64,000 nucleotides of DNA from Lineus longissimus. Its lineage: Eukaryota; Nemertea; Pilidiophora; Heteronemertea; Lineidae. The position numbers and the translations under genes are program-made. The stretch spans positions 12,274,001-12,338,000 of the forward strand of contig NC_088312.1 of the NCBI RefSeq assembly GCF_910592395.1, read 5' to 3'. Of the stretch, positions 10,690 to 22,600 are shown piece after piece; the stretch's first letter is position 1; every line of letters starts with the position of its first letter. Below the pieces are notes generated by a model, which saw only the letters and a list, made by a program, of their open reading frames with translations, had not been told where the DNA came from and ran no database searches.

Positions 10690-11400
10690 TTAGCAATAAC
10701 CACGAAACTTTTTGGCTCACTGTAAGGGAGTCTATACGATAGCTCTGTGTCCGTTGTCGTCGTCGTCGTCGTCGTCGTCGTCGTTTGTGTATCCTGTGGC
10801 ACGTTTCTTAACCACTTGTGCTATGAACCTGAAACTGTGTATACATCATGCTCAAGGTCATATGTACCCTGACACTGAATTTTGCTCCGGTCTGATTCTT
10901 GACTTTGCCACCAGGGGGCTAAAACCGAAAGGTTAAAATGTGCAATATCACATTTATTACTGATTTGTTTTTGACAAAAATTTTGTGGTTGGTACCCCTA
11001 GCAAGGATGCACCACATATCATACGTGTTTTGATTTGACCTACTTTTCAAGGTCACAGAGGTCAAACTCTAAAATGTCACCGATAGTGGCACGTTTTGTC
11101 TTTATTCGTCCTGTAGTCTTTAAATTTGGTATGTAGACTCCTGTTACGTAGCTCTACATGTTGACAAAAATCAGGTTGATGTGGCGTACTTTTCAAGGTC
11201 ACAGAGGTCAAATGGAGTAAATTTGCCGTTTAGGTTGTAACCATGGCACGTGTCTTAATAGCTCAAGCTTTTTACTTGAAATTCAGTACACATGACGCCC
11301 TAGGTCATGTGACCTCTAACGCTGAATTTCAGTCTGGCTTGATTCTTAACTTGGCCACTAGGTGGCAAAAAAGTGAACAGTGGTGTAGGTTGACTTGTTT
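10690..11400. repeat. Copy of the GTCGTC/AGGTCA dispersed repeat family
   Basis: It begins TTTTTGGCTCACTGTAAGGG, has a (GTC)n run at about 10753-10785, and carries TTTTCAAGGTCACAGAGGTC at 11045 and again at 11190. Same landmarks as 1870-3430. No gene is seen from 10474 to 11850. Confidence 0.7.
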
Positions 11401-11849
11401 ATAATTTACGACCCAGTATGTAGGCTAGACATTAGTTACGGTGTGTGTAAGGCCTAAAAGGTTTGGTCTGATAAACATGGTCATAAGTGATTAAAAGAAT
11501 CAGTAAAATTGATGCCATTTAGCCCAATCAGCCCAAAAACAAAGTGCCAATGCCAGTGCCCTTTGCCATTTCCAGTCATTTTATGAACCGACCCTCTCAG
11601 ACACTATGCTCTGTTTTGTTCACACTTTGAATAGATTCAACTCAGTGATGACCACCAGATTTGCGACTTGTTTTCGATGATATTTTTATGGTACAGTAGG
11701 TACTCCAAGCAACGATATATCACATGTCATACCGACTTTGGTTTGACCTATATACTAATCATGTAGCATGTTTCTTAACCAGGATGAATTCATAACCTCC
11801 AAATATTTAGACGGTGAGCACAATGGCCCCTGGCTGTTTCATTTTTTGT

Positions 11850-12130
11850 TGGTTGACCATTACTAAAGGAAGGTTCCTTTCGAAAACTAGCTCGTTCTGA
11901 TTCTCATTATGGCATCCAGGGCGGCGTGCTTGAAATTGGTTTCTGTCAATTTCGAGGAGAACTGTTTGTCCAATCAAATTCATTTTTGGTATGTTTGTTG
12001 GGGGACTAGAGGAAGGTTCCTTTCGAAAACAGACTCGTCCCGATTGTCAATATGGCCTCCAGGGCGACGTGCTTGAAATCGGTTTCCGTCAATTTCGAGG
12101 AGAACCATTTGTCAGATCAAATTCATTTTT
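11850..12130 (+). repeat. 143-bp tandem repeat, left part (two units)
   Basis: Units contain GGAAGGTTCCTTTCGAAAAC, then GGCGTGCTTGAAAT, then GTCAATTTCGAGGAGAAC and AAATTCATTTTT. The array resumes at 15705, so it was split by an insertion. Confidence 0.8.
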
Positions 12131-15100
12131 AGCTCAGCTGACTAAGTCAGCCGAGCTTGTCAAATAAGTTGTTCAGTGGCGTCCGTCTGTCCATCCATCC
12201 ATCCATCCATCCGTCCGTTAAACCCATGGTGCACATTTTGTAACCGTAAGATCTAGAGACTTCAATTTTGCATTTCTGGATACTTCTGGTCAAACTCTAC
12301 TTTCAAAACAAAATTTGTCGCCATTCGACCTACTTCCTGCGAGCGAGAGTGCATGAAGGAAACTGGCCTATATCGGCCTAGGAGCAGCAGAATTAGTCGA
12401 AATATGCTCTAATATTAAGATAAAATTCTTGAAAATCTATTTTATTGAGAAAAAGTTCAAAATTTTAACAGGAGAGGGCGCTACCTGCCTTTTAATTATT
12501 TCTGCCGATTCAAATTCCCGCCCGATGACGTCAGCCATCATTGCCAGTTCTCAAAACATGGCAGCTACACAACAAAAGCAGTAGCTCCAGGAATAAATCA
12601 CTGTTCACTTCAGCTTCGTAATCGATTGTACCCCCACTTTATTGTGTTTTGTGTGGTGTTCCTATTCAATCAACGATGTAAGGCCTTATTATTATGGTTC
12701 CTGGTTCTTTCAGAACAGGAACCATATTGTGTTTGGTCATGGTGTCTGTCTGTGTGTGTGTGTGTCTGTGTGTGTGTGTGTCTGTCTGTGTGTCTGTGTG
12801 TCTGTGTGTCTGTGTGTCTGTGTGTCTGTCCAGTCTTATGACTGTCACAGCTCAGTTAAAATGAGGGTTAGAGGTCTAGAAACAGTTCCTACCCCTAGGT
12901 TTGTGGACACTAGCAATCTAATGAGCCCATCATTGTCAACTTACGACACGGGGATCATGGTGAAATTGACATTTTGAGATGTGAGATTTTGTCTGTCACA
13001 CTTTTCAGATGCGAATATCTCTGTCCCTATTCAAGTTAAAAGTTTGGAAACAAGGTCTACCCTAGGTTATTGATGTGCCTGATTTCAATGAGTGCATCAA
13101 ATTCAATCTCAGTTATCAGGGTCATGGTGATATTGATATATCGAATTTGATATTTTGAGATATCTTGACATCTGAGTAAGTTAGCAATGTGCAACCAAGT
13201 CTAGGTAATGTGTAGTTACCAAAGAATTAAATGACATGAAAATGTACAGTGTCAGGCATTTGGATCATTAAGATATCATGAGATTTTCATATATCAATTT
13301 TGATAATTTGAACTATCTCGGTCTGTGGGAGGAGTAGAGTCATGGAACCTTCACCTATGCCCAGGTTATTGAGGTTGCCCATTCAGGTTATGCAATGACC
13401 TTGAAGGTCAGAGGTCAAGGTCAAGGTCAAATCACCTGCCAATGAAACCACTGATATTTCAACTGTTTAGTCTATGACACGGGAACAACATGCCAATCTA
13501 TATCTTCTGTGATGCTTTGAAGGTCAAACGTCAAGGGCAAGGTCGAAAGTTATGAAGCAGGCATCCTCTCCTATCTCGGTCTGTCGAAGGGGTTGAGTTG
13601 TGGAGCCTTAACCTATGCCTATGATAGGTGGCAGTTTAGATTATGCAGTGACTTTGAAGGTTTAAGGTCAAGATCTGATCACCTTGAAACATAAAACTGT
13701 TGCTATTTTTGAGTGTATTTCTTGTGATATTTGAACATGTTTTGGAGGTGCTTTACAAGAAATGTGTATGATGACGTCACAGAATGACGAGAGCGTAGCA
13801 TATTTTAGATACTCCATGCTACCAGATCAAAATAAAACGAAATCCTTAGTCTCTGGCTTACAGAGATGCTGAACATGAGATTAACCTTTGTCTTCAAGGA
13901 GAAATTAGTAGAAGGGAGAGTCGCTGATCATTTAGCAATATAATTGGAACGTATGGAGCAATGAATGGGTACTTAGGAAGGGTTTTGGCACACAACTGTA
14001 CCTGCAGTTTCTGACGCTTTTTTCTCAATAATCCAGCGACAGATATAAAAATCTTAGTGCTTAAATTGTCCCCCCAGAAACCTATCTTTCATTCAAAATC
14101 ATGCATTTCCACGAGTGTTTTTTTCATGGTTCATGACCATAACAAGTCTTATCTGCAACCTGTAATCCTTCGTTAAAACCATTAGAAGCCCGCCAGATTC
14201 TCCTTTTTGTCCTGTCATGTGTCGCCATCTTGTAGCATACGTCCACGGCCTCTAGCGGAGTGATATAGACTATTCTATTAAACTTTATCAGGGTAAAAGG
14301 TGGCATCACCTGACTGTAGTAAAGCAGCTGCGGACAATGCGATCAGTATGCCACGTCATTAGAGGAATAACGTTGAAAACAATTTGGAGACGTCTTTTCT
14401 GCCGTCATGTGGTGCCACCTGTTACCCTGATATGGTCTATTCGAATCAAAAACTGATGTCGATAAAACGGTTCCGCATCGTGCCACACCGTTTTCAGTGT
14501 GAACACTTAATACGAATTAAGGTTTAAATTCAATTCGAATTAAAACTAGTGTCAACAGAACTTTATTTCAACATTCAGCACATCGGGAACCATCAGACAT
14601 TTACAATGTCATCTTGTGTTGGTTTTAATTGAGAAGGTGCAATATTAGCGGCGTACGAAATACCGAAGCGGAGACAAAATGGCAGCATGTTGTTTATGCC
14701 ATGTGCAATAATCTTGGAGCTCAATGACACTCAAGTACCCAATTTTCTGCTTAAAAAGTAGTCTGGTAGGCGATATTATCACTAGTTCGTTTCAGTGGTA
14801 GTCATAAGGTCTTTAGGGACTAAATTCAGAAATTAGTTCTTGAAAATTTGGCCACATTTCTGTGAAAACGATATCGGAAGTGCATGCTCTGTTCGCGATG
14901 ACATCGCCGATGTATTTTGAAGTGGATCGGCATGATTCTGTTCGCCTATTATGTTTTAGTTCTACGATTCTTTCATGAGTAAAAAGTAGACATTCTAAGC
15001 AATACAATAATGTCACTCCCATAAAAATTTATTGGAAATTGAGGGAGCTACGGCATTCTGTTCGGCAACTGGCAGCGCTGAAAAAATACGTTGCATACTG

Positions 15101-15704
15101 TACAATACCAAATGGCACATTTTAAAAAGCGCTCATTGGACAACGTAGGGAATCACCAGAAATGACGTCATCGTTGGTCTAATAGAAAACTACCGTGGCG
15201 CAGTAGAGCACAAGAAAAGGTTTAGCATTAACTTCGTCATGCAAGCTTCAGCAACAAAACGATTTCTCATGAATGATTTATTATTTGATCATCATCAGCT
15301 TGTTTCCCCTGATAGATAAAAAAATGATTTACAATTTCCATCAAAGTTTTCTATTTTGTGTATAGTCACATGTTATTTAACTGGCAAGGAGCCAAGCAGT
15401 TTTGAATATTCGCAGGAAAATACTTCGTACTTTTAAACGAGGCTATGACAATGAGTATCCTCATTCATGGCATAAACTTCATGTTTCGGTAAATATTTTC
15501 ATACGATGATTTCACCCGAATTATGGTCAGGATTGAGGAATGAACAGTGGCATAATTATGTCAACCAAAAACATTGGTACCATAGTGAACGCAAAAGGAT
15601 ATCAAATACCATGGAGCATGCCATTTTCATGCATAATGAACTAAACACCGGGAAGATATTAATGATATTAACTCAGCTGAGCCCCAGGCCTTGGGCCTCT
15701 TGTT
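12131..15704. mobile_element. ~3.6-kb unclassified insertion inside the 143-bp array
   Basis: The array breaks off after AAATTCATTTTT and resumes with TATGTACGTTGGGGG. The inserted DNA begins AGCTCAGCTGACTAAGTCAG and ends with ACTCAGCTGAGCCCCAGG near 15690, short partly inverted CTCAGCTGA ends. It holds a (TG)n tract, clusters of AGGTCA near 13400 and 13525, and no credible transposase frame. It could be a non-autonomous element or several nested ones; boundaries are good to a few bases. Confidence 0.55.
12741..12832. repeat. (TG)n / TCTGTGTG microsatellite
   Basis: About 90 bp of TG dinucleotides with regular TCTG interruptions. Apparent ORFs across it are artefacts of the repeat. Confidence 0.95.
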
Positions 15705-16260
15705 GATATGTACGTTGGGGGTGACTAGAGAAAGGTTCCTTTCGAAAACAGGCTTGTTCCGATTGTCGATATGGCCACCAGGGCGGCGTGCTTGAAATCA
15801 GTTTCCGTCAATTTCGAGGAGGACCATTCGTCAGATCAAATTCATTTTTTGTATGTACGTTGGGGGTGACTAGAGGAAGGTTCCTTTCGAAAACTGGCTT
15901 GTTCGGATTGTCAATATGGCAGTATTGTGCTTGAAATCTGTTTCTGTCAATTTCGAGGAGAACCATTCGTCAGATCAAATTCATTTTTGGTATGTACGTT
16001 GGGGGTGACTAGAGGAAGGTTCCTTTCGAAAACAGGCTTGTTCTGATTGTCAATATGGCCACCAGGGTGGCGTGCTTGAAATCGGTTTCCGTCAATTTCG
16101 AGGAGAACCATTTGTCAGATCAAATTCATTTTTGGTATGTACGTTGGGGGTGACTAGAGGAAGGTTCCTTTCGAAAACAGGCTTGTTCCGATTTTCAATA
16201 TGGCCACCAGGGTGGTGTGCTTGAAATCAGTTTCCGTCAATTGCGAGGAGAACCATCATA
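15705..16260 (+). repeat. 143-bp tandem repeat, right part (four units)
   Basis: Units starting near 15705, 15850, 15990 and 16133 share GTATGTACGTTGGGGGTGAC and GGAAGGTTCCTTTCGAAAAC with the left part of the array. The TTCCTTTCGAAAAC core is the best kept. No frame is conserved. Confidence 0.85.
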
Positions 16261-17872
16261 CCATTCTTCAGCTATTGTCCTATTATTGCGTATTCTGATT
16301 GGACCAGTGCCATATTCGAAAAGAAAATAATTTTCTACGTGGTGTGCATCGGGGACTTTATCTTTTTCTAGCGTAGATTTTTATAAACAGAATTTTAGTA
16401 ATAGAAAAAGATAACATGTACAGTGGGCATTACAGACCAATAACCCGAGGTTGTCTGAAAAACACTTTACTTTCCTAATACACCAACTCAATGTGCTCAC
16501 GGAGGCATATGCCATGCCCTGCGTTGCTCTTGTCTAATCTTAATAAACTTGAAACTGGGCTTCAAACTCACAAAACTATCAAATATACCATTAGGTAACA
16601 GTTACATTATATTTTGATGGACATAAAATGGGATTTCTAAACATGCGAACACCTAACCACAAAAAACGAGACATTTTGTATTTTTGCATGTTTTTTTCGT
16701 TTTTTACCGCGAACGCGAAATTAAACCTGCTATAAAACTAGTTGTATTCGGTCAAAACTAATAAGGTAAGAATATCCCATTAGATGACAACAAATGGAAC
16801 CATGTGATTCCCTTAGATGGTCCATTAAGCACCGACAACATACTAAACTGCTCACCACAAAAATATGTGATGATGTGAGTAGAAACACGCTTTTCGAAAA
16901 TTATTTTCAAACCAGTGACATCACTTCTTCTCAAAACTGTCGAAAAGCAAAATGCAAAGGATATAAATGTGATCTTTGACATCATATCTAAATAGTTTTA
17001 AAGTGATCAGTGACTTTGAAGCAGGCAGTGACTTTAAAACGGGTTGTTTGTAACGGTCATGTACAGCGGATCGAAGAATTGTTCAAAGTCCATTTGTGCG
17101 GAATTGGCTTGGGTGTACCACTTGATCCAAGAGAGCTCTGTCCCAACTCGCGTCTTCCGAAAAGGGGGGCGGCTTTGATGTTGTAGCCATATGTTCCCTA
17201 GTTGCCTGACTCTTTATTTGAAAGACTCTGACTGTATATACATGTATTTGTAGTTGCTCCTTATGCAGGTTTTATCAATAAATGGTTATTTCTATCATAG
17301 ATACACACTACAGCGCCTATTTGCTATTATCAGCACGAAGTCAAACTAGACAACTTTTGAAATTTTATTGCGAAAAAAAATCTTGACTCGTAAAAATATT
17401 CTGCCGTGAATATGTCCATCGCTTGGCGTTTGCGAAAATTTTCTGTTCTACAGTACTTTTCAAGGTCACAGGACTGATTCCCCCTTGCCCACCAGGAAGC
17501 CAAATCATGCAATTATTGCTTGACTACTTGCCCGATTGCCACCAATCTGATGCCATGGGCAAAACTAACCAATCATACAGTATTGCATGTCACATCGGTT
17601 TTTGATTTGACCCACTTTTTAAGGCCGCAGAGATTAAATGGCCTAAAATTTTCATCTGGCTATATACTATAGCACGTTTCTTAACCAGCATGAATTGTGA
17701 CTTGTCTACTAAATATATAATTAACCTCTACCAAGGATGGCACGGAATGTATTGTTTAGAGTGAGGCTTGCTTTTACACCTTTGGTTATGAAATGATAAC
17801 AGTAAGAAGTGATCCACATCATCAACCCAAAGGAGGTGTGAAGGCGTGCTGAACGAGACAGCCCTCAGACAA
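16261..17872. other. Unassigned region
   Basis: It contains a short inverted repeat (TTATCTTTTTCTA with TAGAAAAAGATAA, about 16360-16412), an isolated AATAAA near 17277, and a fragment of the AGGTCA repeat family near 17455-17760. No gene is supported. Confidence 0.5.
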
Positions 17873-17992
17873 TGGGTGATATGAATAAAGACTAGCAAAT
17901 GCTTTTATCTGAAACTCCATGTACATTTACACTAGGCCTTTCTGTACAAAATTGAAGTAAAAGCATTTGCTAGTCTTTATTTATATCACCCA
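17873..17992. mobile_element. Small foldback MITE
   Basis: Arms of about 35 bp (17873-17907, TGGGTGATATGAATAAAGAC...; 17958-17992, its near-exact reverse complement) surround a 50-bp loop. One small difference separates the arms. No coding capacity. Confidence 0.75.
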
Positions 17993-18179
17993 ATGGCAAG
18001 TAAGATCAAATGATGAACAGCACGCGATATGATCAACATTGGTCAAACTAAAAACTTATAAACTCTTTATTTTCTGTCGATGTTAAATTTTAACCGAGCT
18101 ATTTGTTAGAAAATACAATCGTAGCAAACTGTCTAGTTTCAAAAAAAATCGCAACAAAATATTGTACCCTTTTTATACA

Positions 18180-19130
18180 CCCGTCGCAAAACGGACATAT
18201 TATGGTATGGGCCTGTCTTTTGTCGTGCATTCTTTTATGGTAGTAAGACCGTTACGGTTGAGTTCGATAGCCGTCATGTTCTGATTACGGTTTGGCTACT
18301 AGGGGGCGTTATGTGAAAACACAAAAAATGTGATAACTCCTCTAATATTGGTCACAGCTTGCTGAAATGAAATGGCAGGTACCTCTTTGAAGGGTAACAT
18401 AATATATATTACAGGTTTTGATCTTGACCTACTTCAAGGTCACAGAAGTCAAAGTTTATATTGTGTCAAATTACGAAATGTTCACATTTCATAACCACTG
18501 AAGCTGTTCTCTGTACATATGTATCTCTACGTGACAGTTATTCATAGACAAACTTTCAACCTTATCATGGTTTGGCCACCAGGGGACCTTATGCAAAAAC
18601 ACGAAAAGTGTGATAACTCGCTTGCTATTGGTCGCAGCTTGCTGAGCTTTTTATGGCAGGTACTTCTTGGGACATAATATATCATATATGTCCTCGACCT
18701 TTTATCAAAATGAAGGTCATGGACATTATGTAATCATATGCACTAACTTTCGAGTAAATTAACCAGGGGTTACTCTGTGGTGCATGCACAAATCCAGTCA
18801 TATTTTACAATTTGTTCACTTCCCATCGGACAAACCAGGAGTGCATTTTTCTCTATATTTGATGCAAATGATGATTGAAGAACCTTATTACCAGTTGAAC
18901 ACAATAATACTTCATTGAAAGACCCTACAACACAGTTTTTCTAACTTTATTAAATACATTTTCCTCCCCAGGACAGGCAAGTTCCGCAAACTGGAAGGCG
19001 TGATAAGATGCTCGGCAATCTGAAGAATTGATTCTCCAGGGTTTACCCTATGCGACTGTAACTCATATACCAACTTTCAACCTTATATCGTTTCTCGTTT
19101 GGCCACCAGGGGTATACAAAACATAAAAAG
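18180..19130. repeat. AGGTCA/GTTTGGCCA repeat family, about three units
   Basis: Repeated landmarks are GGTTTGGCTACTAGGGGG or GGTTTGGCCACCAGGGGA, then AGTGTGATAACTCGC, then TATTGGTC(A/G)CAGCTTGCTGA. One full CTACTTCAAGGTCACAGAAG motif occurs near 18430. Related to 1870-3430. From 19130 to 19548 I see nothing definite, although upstream exons of the next gene could lie there. Confidence 0.65.
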
Positions 19131-19631
19131 TGTGATTACTCGCTGATAGGTGTTCAGATTGGTTTCATAGAATATGCGTTTGGCTATCTGCTGGTGGTGA
19201 TGTCACTACTAAATCATTTTGTCCTGATTTATGCCTGTTGGAAGATCGCACACATCATGCCGTTTCTTGGCCAATTTTTTACCATTTTCAGGATCCAAGT
19301 GAAGTCAAAGGTGGCACCATCTATCAGTACATCTATTTGTCATGGAAATGCTTTAGATTAATGTGGAGATTATGGTGCCTGTGATCTATAATTTGGCCTC
19401 AGCAGGAACTGAAACAGTACTATTTGTCGGTTGTTGGGGGCCTATTTGATGTGACCCTTGACTGTGCAGTGCCGCCCAAGGTGTTTAGAAAAGGTGTTCT
19501 ATCTTTCAGGTTGGTTTATGTAGATTACTCCTGATTCATGATCTTCACATGTTGCCATCACAAAGTGATTTGAGATATTTTAGTCTTTCTGAAATTGTTC
19601 ATGGTGCACAATACCCTTTTGCTTTTTGCAG

Positions 19632-22600
19632 GTTTGCTGCTGATTGCTACAAATTCTTTTTGCATTTGGTGAGTTTCCCTGGTGAGAAGATCATGCAAGA
19701 AAAGAAAATCACCTCAATCTTGAAGAATCTTAGATTTTGGCACAAGATAATCCTCTGTGAGGGTGACATGGCAAGTCATATTCATCAAGAACCTGTCACA
19801 GTTGTCGTTAAAGATGCAGTGGTGCATCTGTTCAATTGTGCAAAAGAATTTGAAATTGATTTGGATTTATGCCAAAAAATTCTTCGAATGGAATCAAAAC
19901 CAAAAGAGATGCTGATTAAATTGATCGTTCGCATACTTCAGGAAAGGAAGGACCGCAATATGAATGTGGATTCAAGTGATGTGAAGGGACTTTTGGATCA
20001 ACTATTCATGAACACACAATATATAAATTGTCAGTTCTCAGAGATTGAAACTATAATTGTGGACTTTGTACCCAAAATAAAGTGTGACATTATTGTCGAA
20101 GGTCTGGCGGAAGCTGAGAAAACTGTTACTGATCTGAAAAAATTCTTAAATCAAGAAAAATGTAAGAGCTTGAAAGAAGCTATCAGTTGTGTTAGGATTC
20201 CTGCGGACAAGTACAATCTCTGTAATCCTGATCTACCTATACTGCTTGAAGTCATAGAGTCAATTATCTATCAGAGAATCTGTTGCAGTATCCTGGACAA
20301 AATGTCCTCACCAGTGCACATTAAAGACATTATCAAGATAGCATGTACAGATGGTTGGGACAAGTATAGAAGTCTGTTTTTAGTACAAGATGCAATCCTC
20401 CTTGAAGATGCTAAATCCTGGTTGAAAGGTGTTGCCATAACGGAAGAAATGGGCATTGCTTCAAAGGTTTTGAAAGATCATCGCTTAGAACGAACCATGC
20501 AGATATCTTTCCTAGATTTCCTTTCACAATTTGAAAGAAGACATCAGTGTCTTTCCTGCTTGAAAGAGCTTATAGTTCAGCTTGGAGTAGAAAAATTTAC
20601 CTGCGACGAGTATGCAGAACTTTGTAACAGGCTTTTAGATTTCAAGGAAAGTTCAACAGAACATCCTATGACAGAATTGCAAAAGCTCCATGGAGCCGTA
20701 TCTGAAGTCATTGGATCTGTTGCACCTAAAGAGTGGGATGTCATAGCAGAGATCAAGTCTGCTTGGCCGATGTTTTTGTTCATCAAAGAAAGAAAGAATG
20801 ATGATTTCAGGTTTCTTATTGATGCAGTAGTTGATGCTGAGCAACAGGTAAATCCAAAGACTGTCAGATATTTTGATCGCCTTCACCAGTTTGTTAAGTC
20901 AATTGTGAACGAGGATTATGGAAAGAACATTCAGAAATTCTCACAGAAGCTATGTTATGAGAATGACAAATCTGGCAATGAGCTAGCTATAATGTTAAAA
21001 GAATGTAGAAATCAATTTCATGACTTGAAGCAACTGTACAACTCGGTGACAAACAAGGATGTGATCACAAGACATGTAGTGCAGCAAACAGTATGTAGAT
21101 CAACCTTTGCTTTCAGCATGAAAGGTGATGGCCATTGTTCTTTTGCAGTAAACTATCGAGGGCCAAAAAGAGAGAAAGAAGTCACTCATCAACAGTCACA
21201 AATGGTTGAATACCGTAGCAGAGCATTTCTTCTTCAGAGTTCATCTGAAGGAAAATATGTCCCTGATGCTGAAGAGCAGGCACAATTGACTGAAAGATAC
21301 AAGACCTTTGTTAAGTGTATTACAGATGCAGTAGACATATGCAAGCTATGTGCGAAACTCTTCAGTAGTGGCTGCTTTAATTACCAGACATTCGAATGGA
21401 AGGCAAAGGTCAAGGAAAGGAAAGATTCAGATTTGGAGGAAAAACGCAAAGATCTTGAAAAGGACTTCAAGAATTGGAGTTCTATTCTAGAACAAGCAAG
21501 GCTGGAGTACTATTTCCTTAACTTTGTGTATGCTGATCAACTTTGGACATTGTACAACTTCTTTTCCACTGGAAAACCAACCAGTAAACTCAACGATATT
21601 TTCAAATTTATCAGCCCCCAGGTGGAAGTGAATAATGCTGACATATGGAAAAAACACCACATTGATTGTGAAGATTCAAATTGGAAGAAGGTTGTAACAG
21701 CATTAGGGAACAACCTCTGCAAAATATTCTCAAAACAAACCTCTCCTTCACATCCCATGCCAAAGCCTCCAGAAGATTCATTAAAAATGTCCCAAGGCCA
21801 AGAGACTCCCGCAGTAGTAAACCAAGGCGACTTTCTAGTTGTGCGTTTGCATAAGGACAGTTGCTATGTTGTGCAAACAATACTGAACCTGTATCAACAG
21901 ACAACTGGACACTATCCAGAACCTTTTCAGATTCTAATGTGTACATCAGAGACTAGCGAAGAAGAAGTTGGACTTTTTCTTCGAAGATGCATCAACAGTT
22001 ATTCTGTGAAGCAAGATGACTGCCTCTTTTGCATTGCAAACATCGAACTACTTTCTCATGAAGTATTGTTCTCAATGGTGAAGAATTTACAAGGAATTGC
22101 TGCTGCAGAAAAGGCAGAGCAACTTTCTCATCGTCTTGCAGTTGTATGTAGAGGAGACCCTCAGCAGTCCTTGCTTGTCCAGTTTGCGTCGAAATGTAGA
22201 ATTGTTGGCGTCCTTCCAGTTCCGGTTATGGAGTCATTCTTGAATCAATTGCATCCTGACGTCCTGGTAGTGAATTCAGAGGTCCCTGGACTTGGTAAAA
22301 CAAACTACATCCACAAAGTGGCCTTCGACAAAGGTCGACAAATCCAGACAGTCTTCATCAGTTCCAAGTTTGAGAAATCCAAATTCATTGAAGATATGAG
22401 GGAACGTTGTCTACGTGAGGATGATGTGCTACATTTAGATATTTCTAGTGTTTCAAATCCAGCATTTCTTGATGATGAACTGTTCGAATTTCTTGTAACT
22501 GGGATGCTTTCATCAGGCACAATGCTCTTCCACCTGCCAACCAAGCATGTGATGATAGAAGTTGCAAACGCCCAACTAGAGGTCAAAAACAAAATTGAAT

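Noticed and set aside
10712-10936. 74-codon plus-strand ORF with a serine run
   Set aside because: The serine run is the (GTC)n simple repeat inside a dispersed repeat; no gene context.
12626-12977. ORFs across the TG repeat
   Set aside because: Low-complexity artefact; the peptides are runs of CVCV/TDTQ.
17277-17282. AATAAA as the end of a plus-strand gene
   Set aside because: No coding exon or conserved frame was found upstream in this region; a lone hexamer is expected by chance in AT-rich DNA.
19549-19631. First 27 codons of the giant frame from the ATG at 19549
   Set aside because: A strong acceptor (CTTTTTGCAG) lies at 19622-19631 and the upstream peptide has no family features, so the ATG is probably not the true start.
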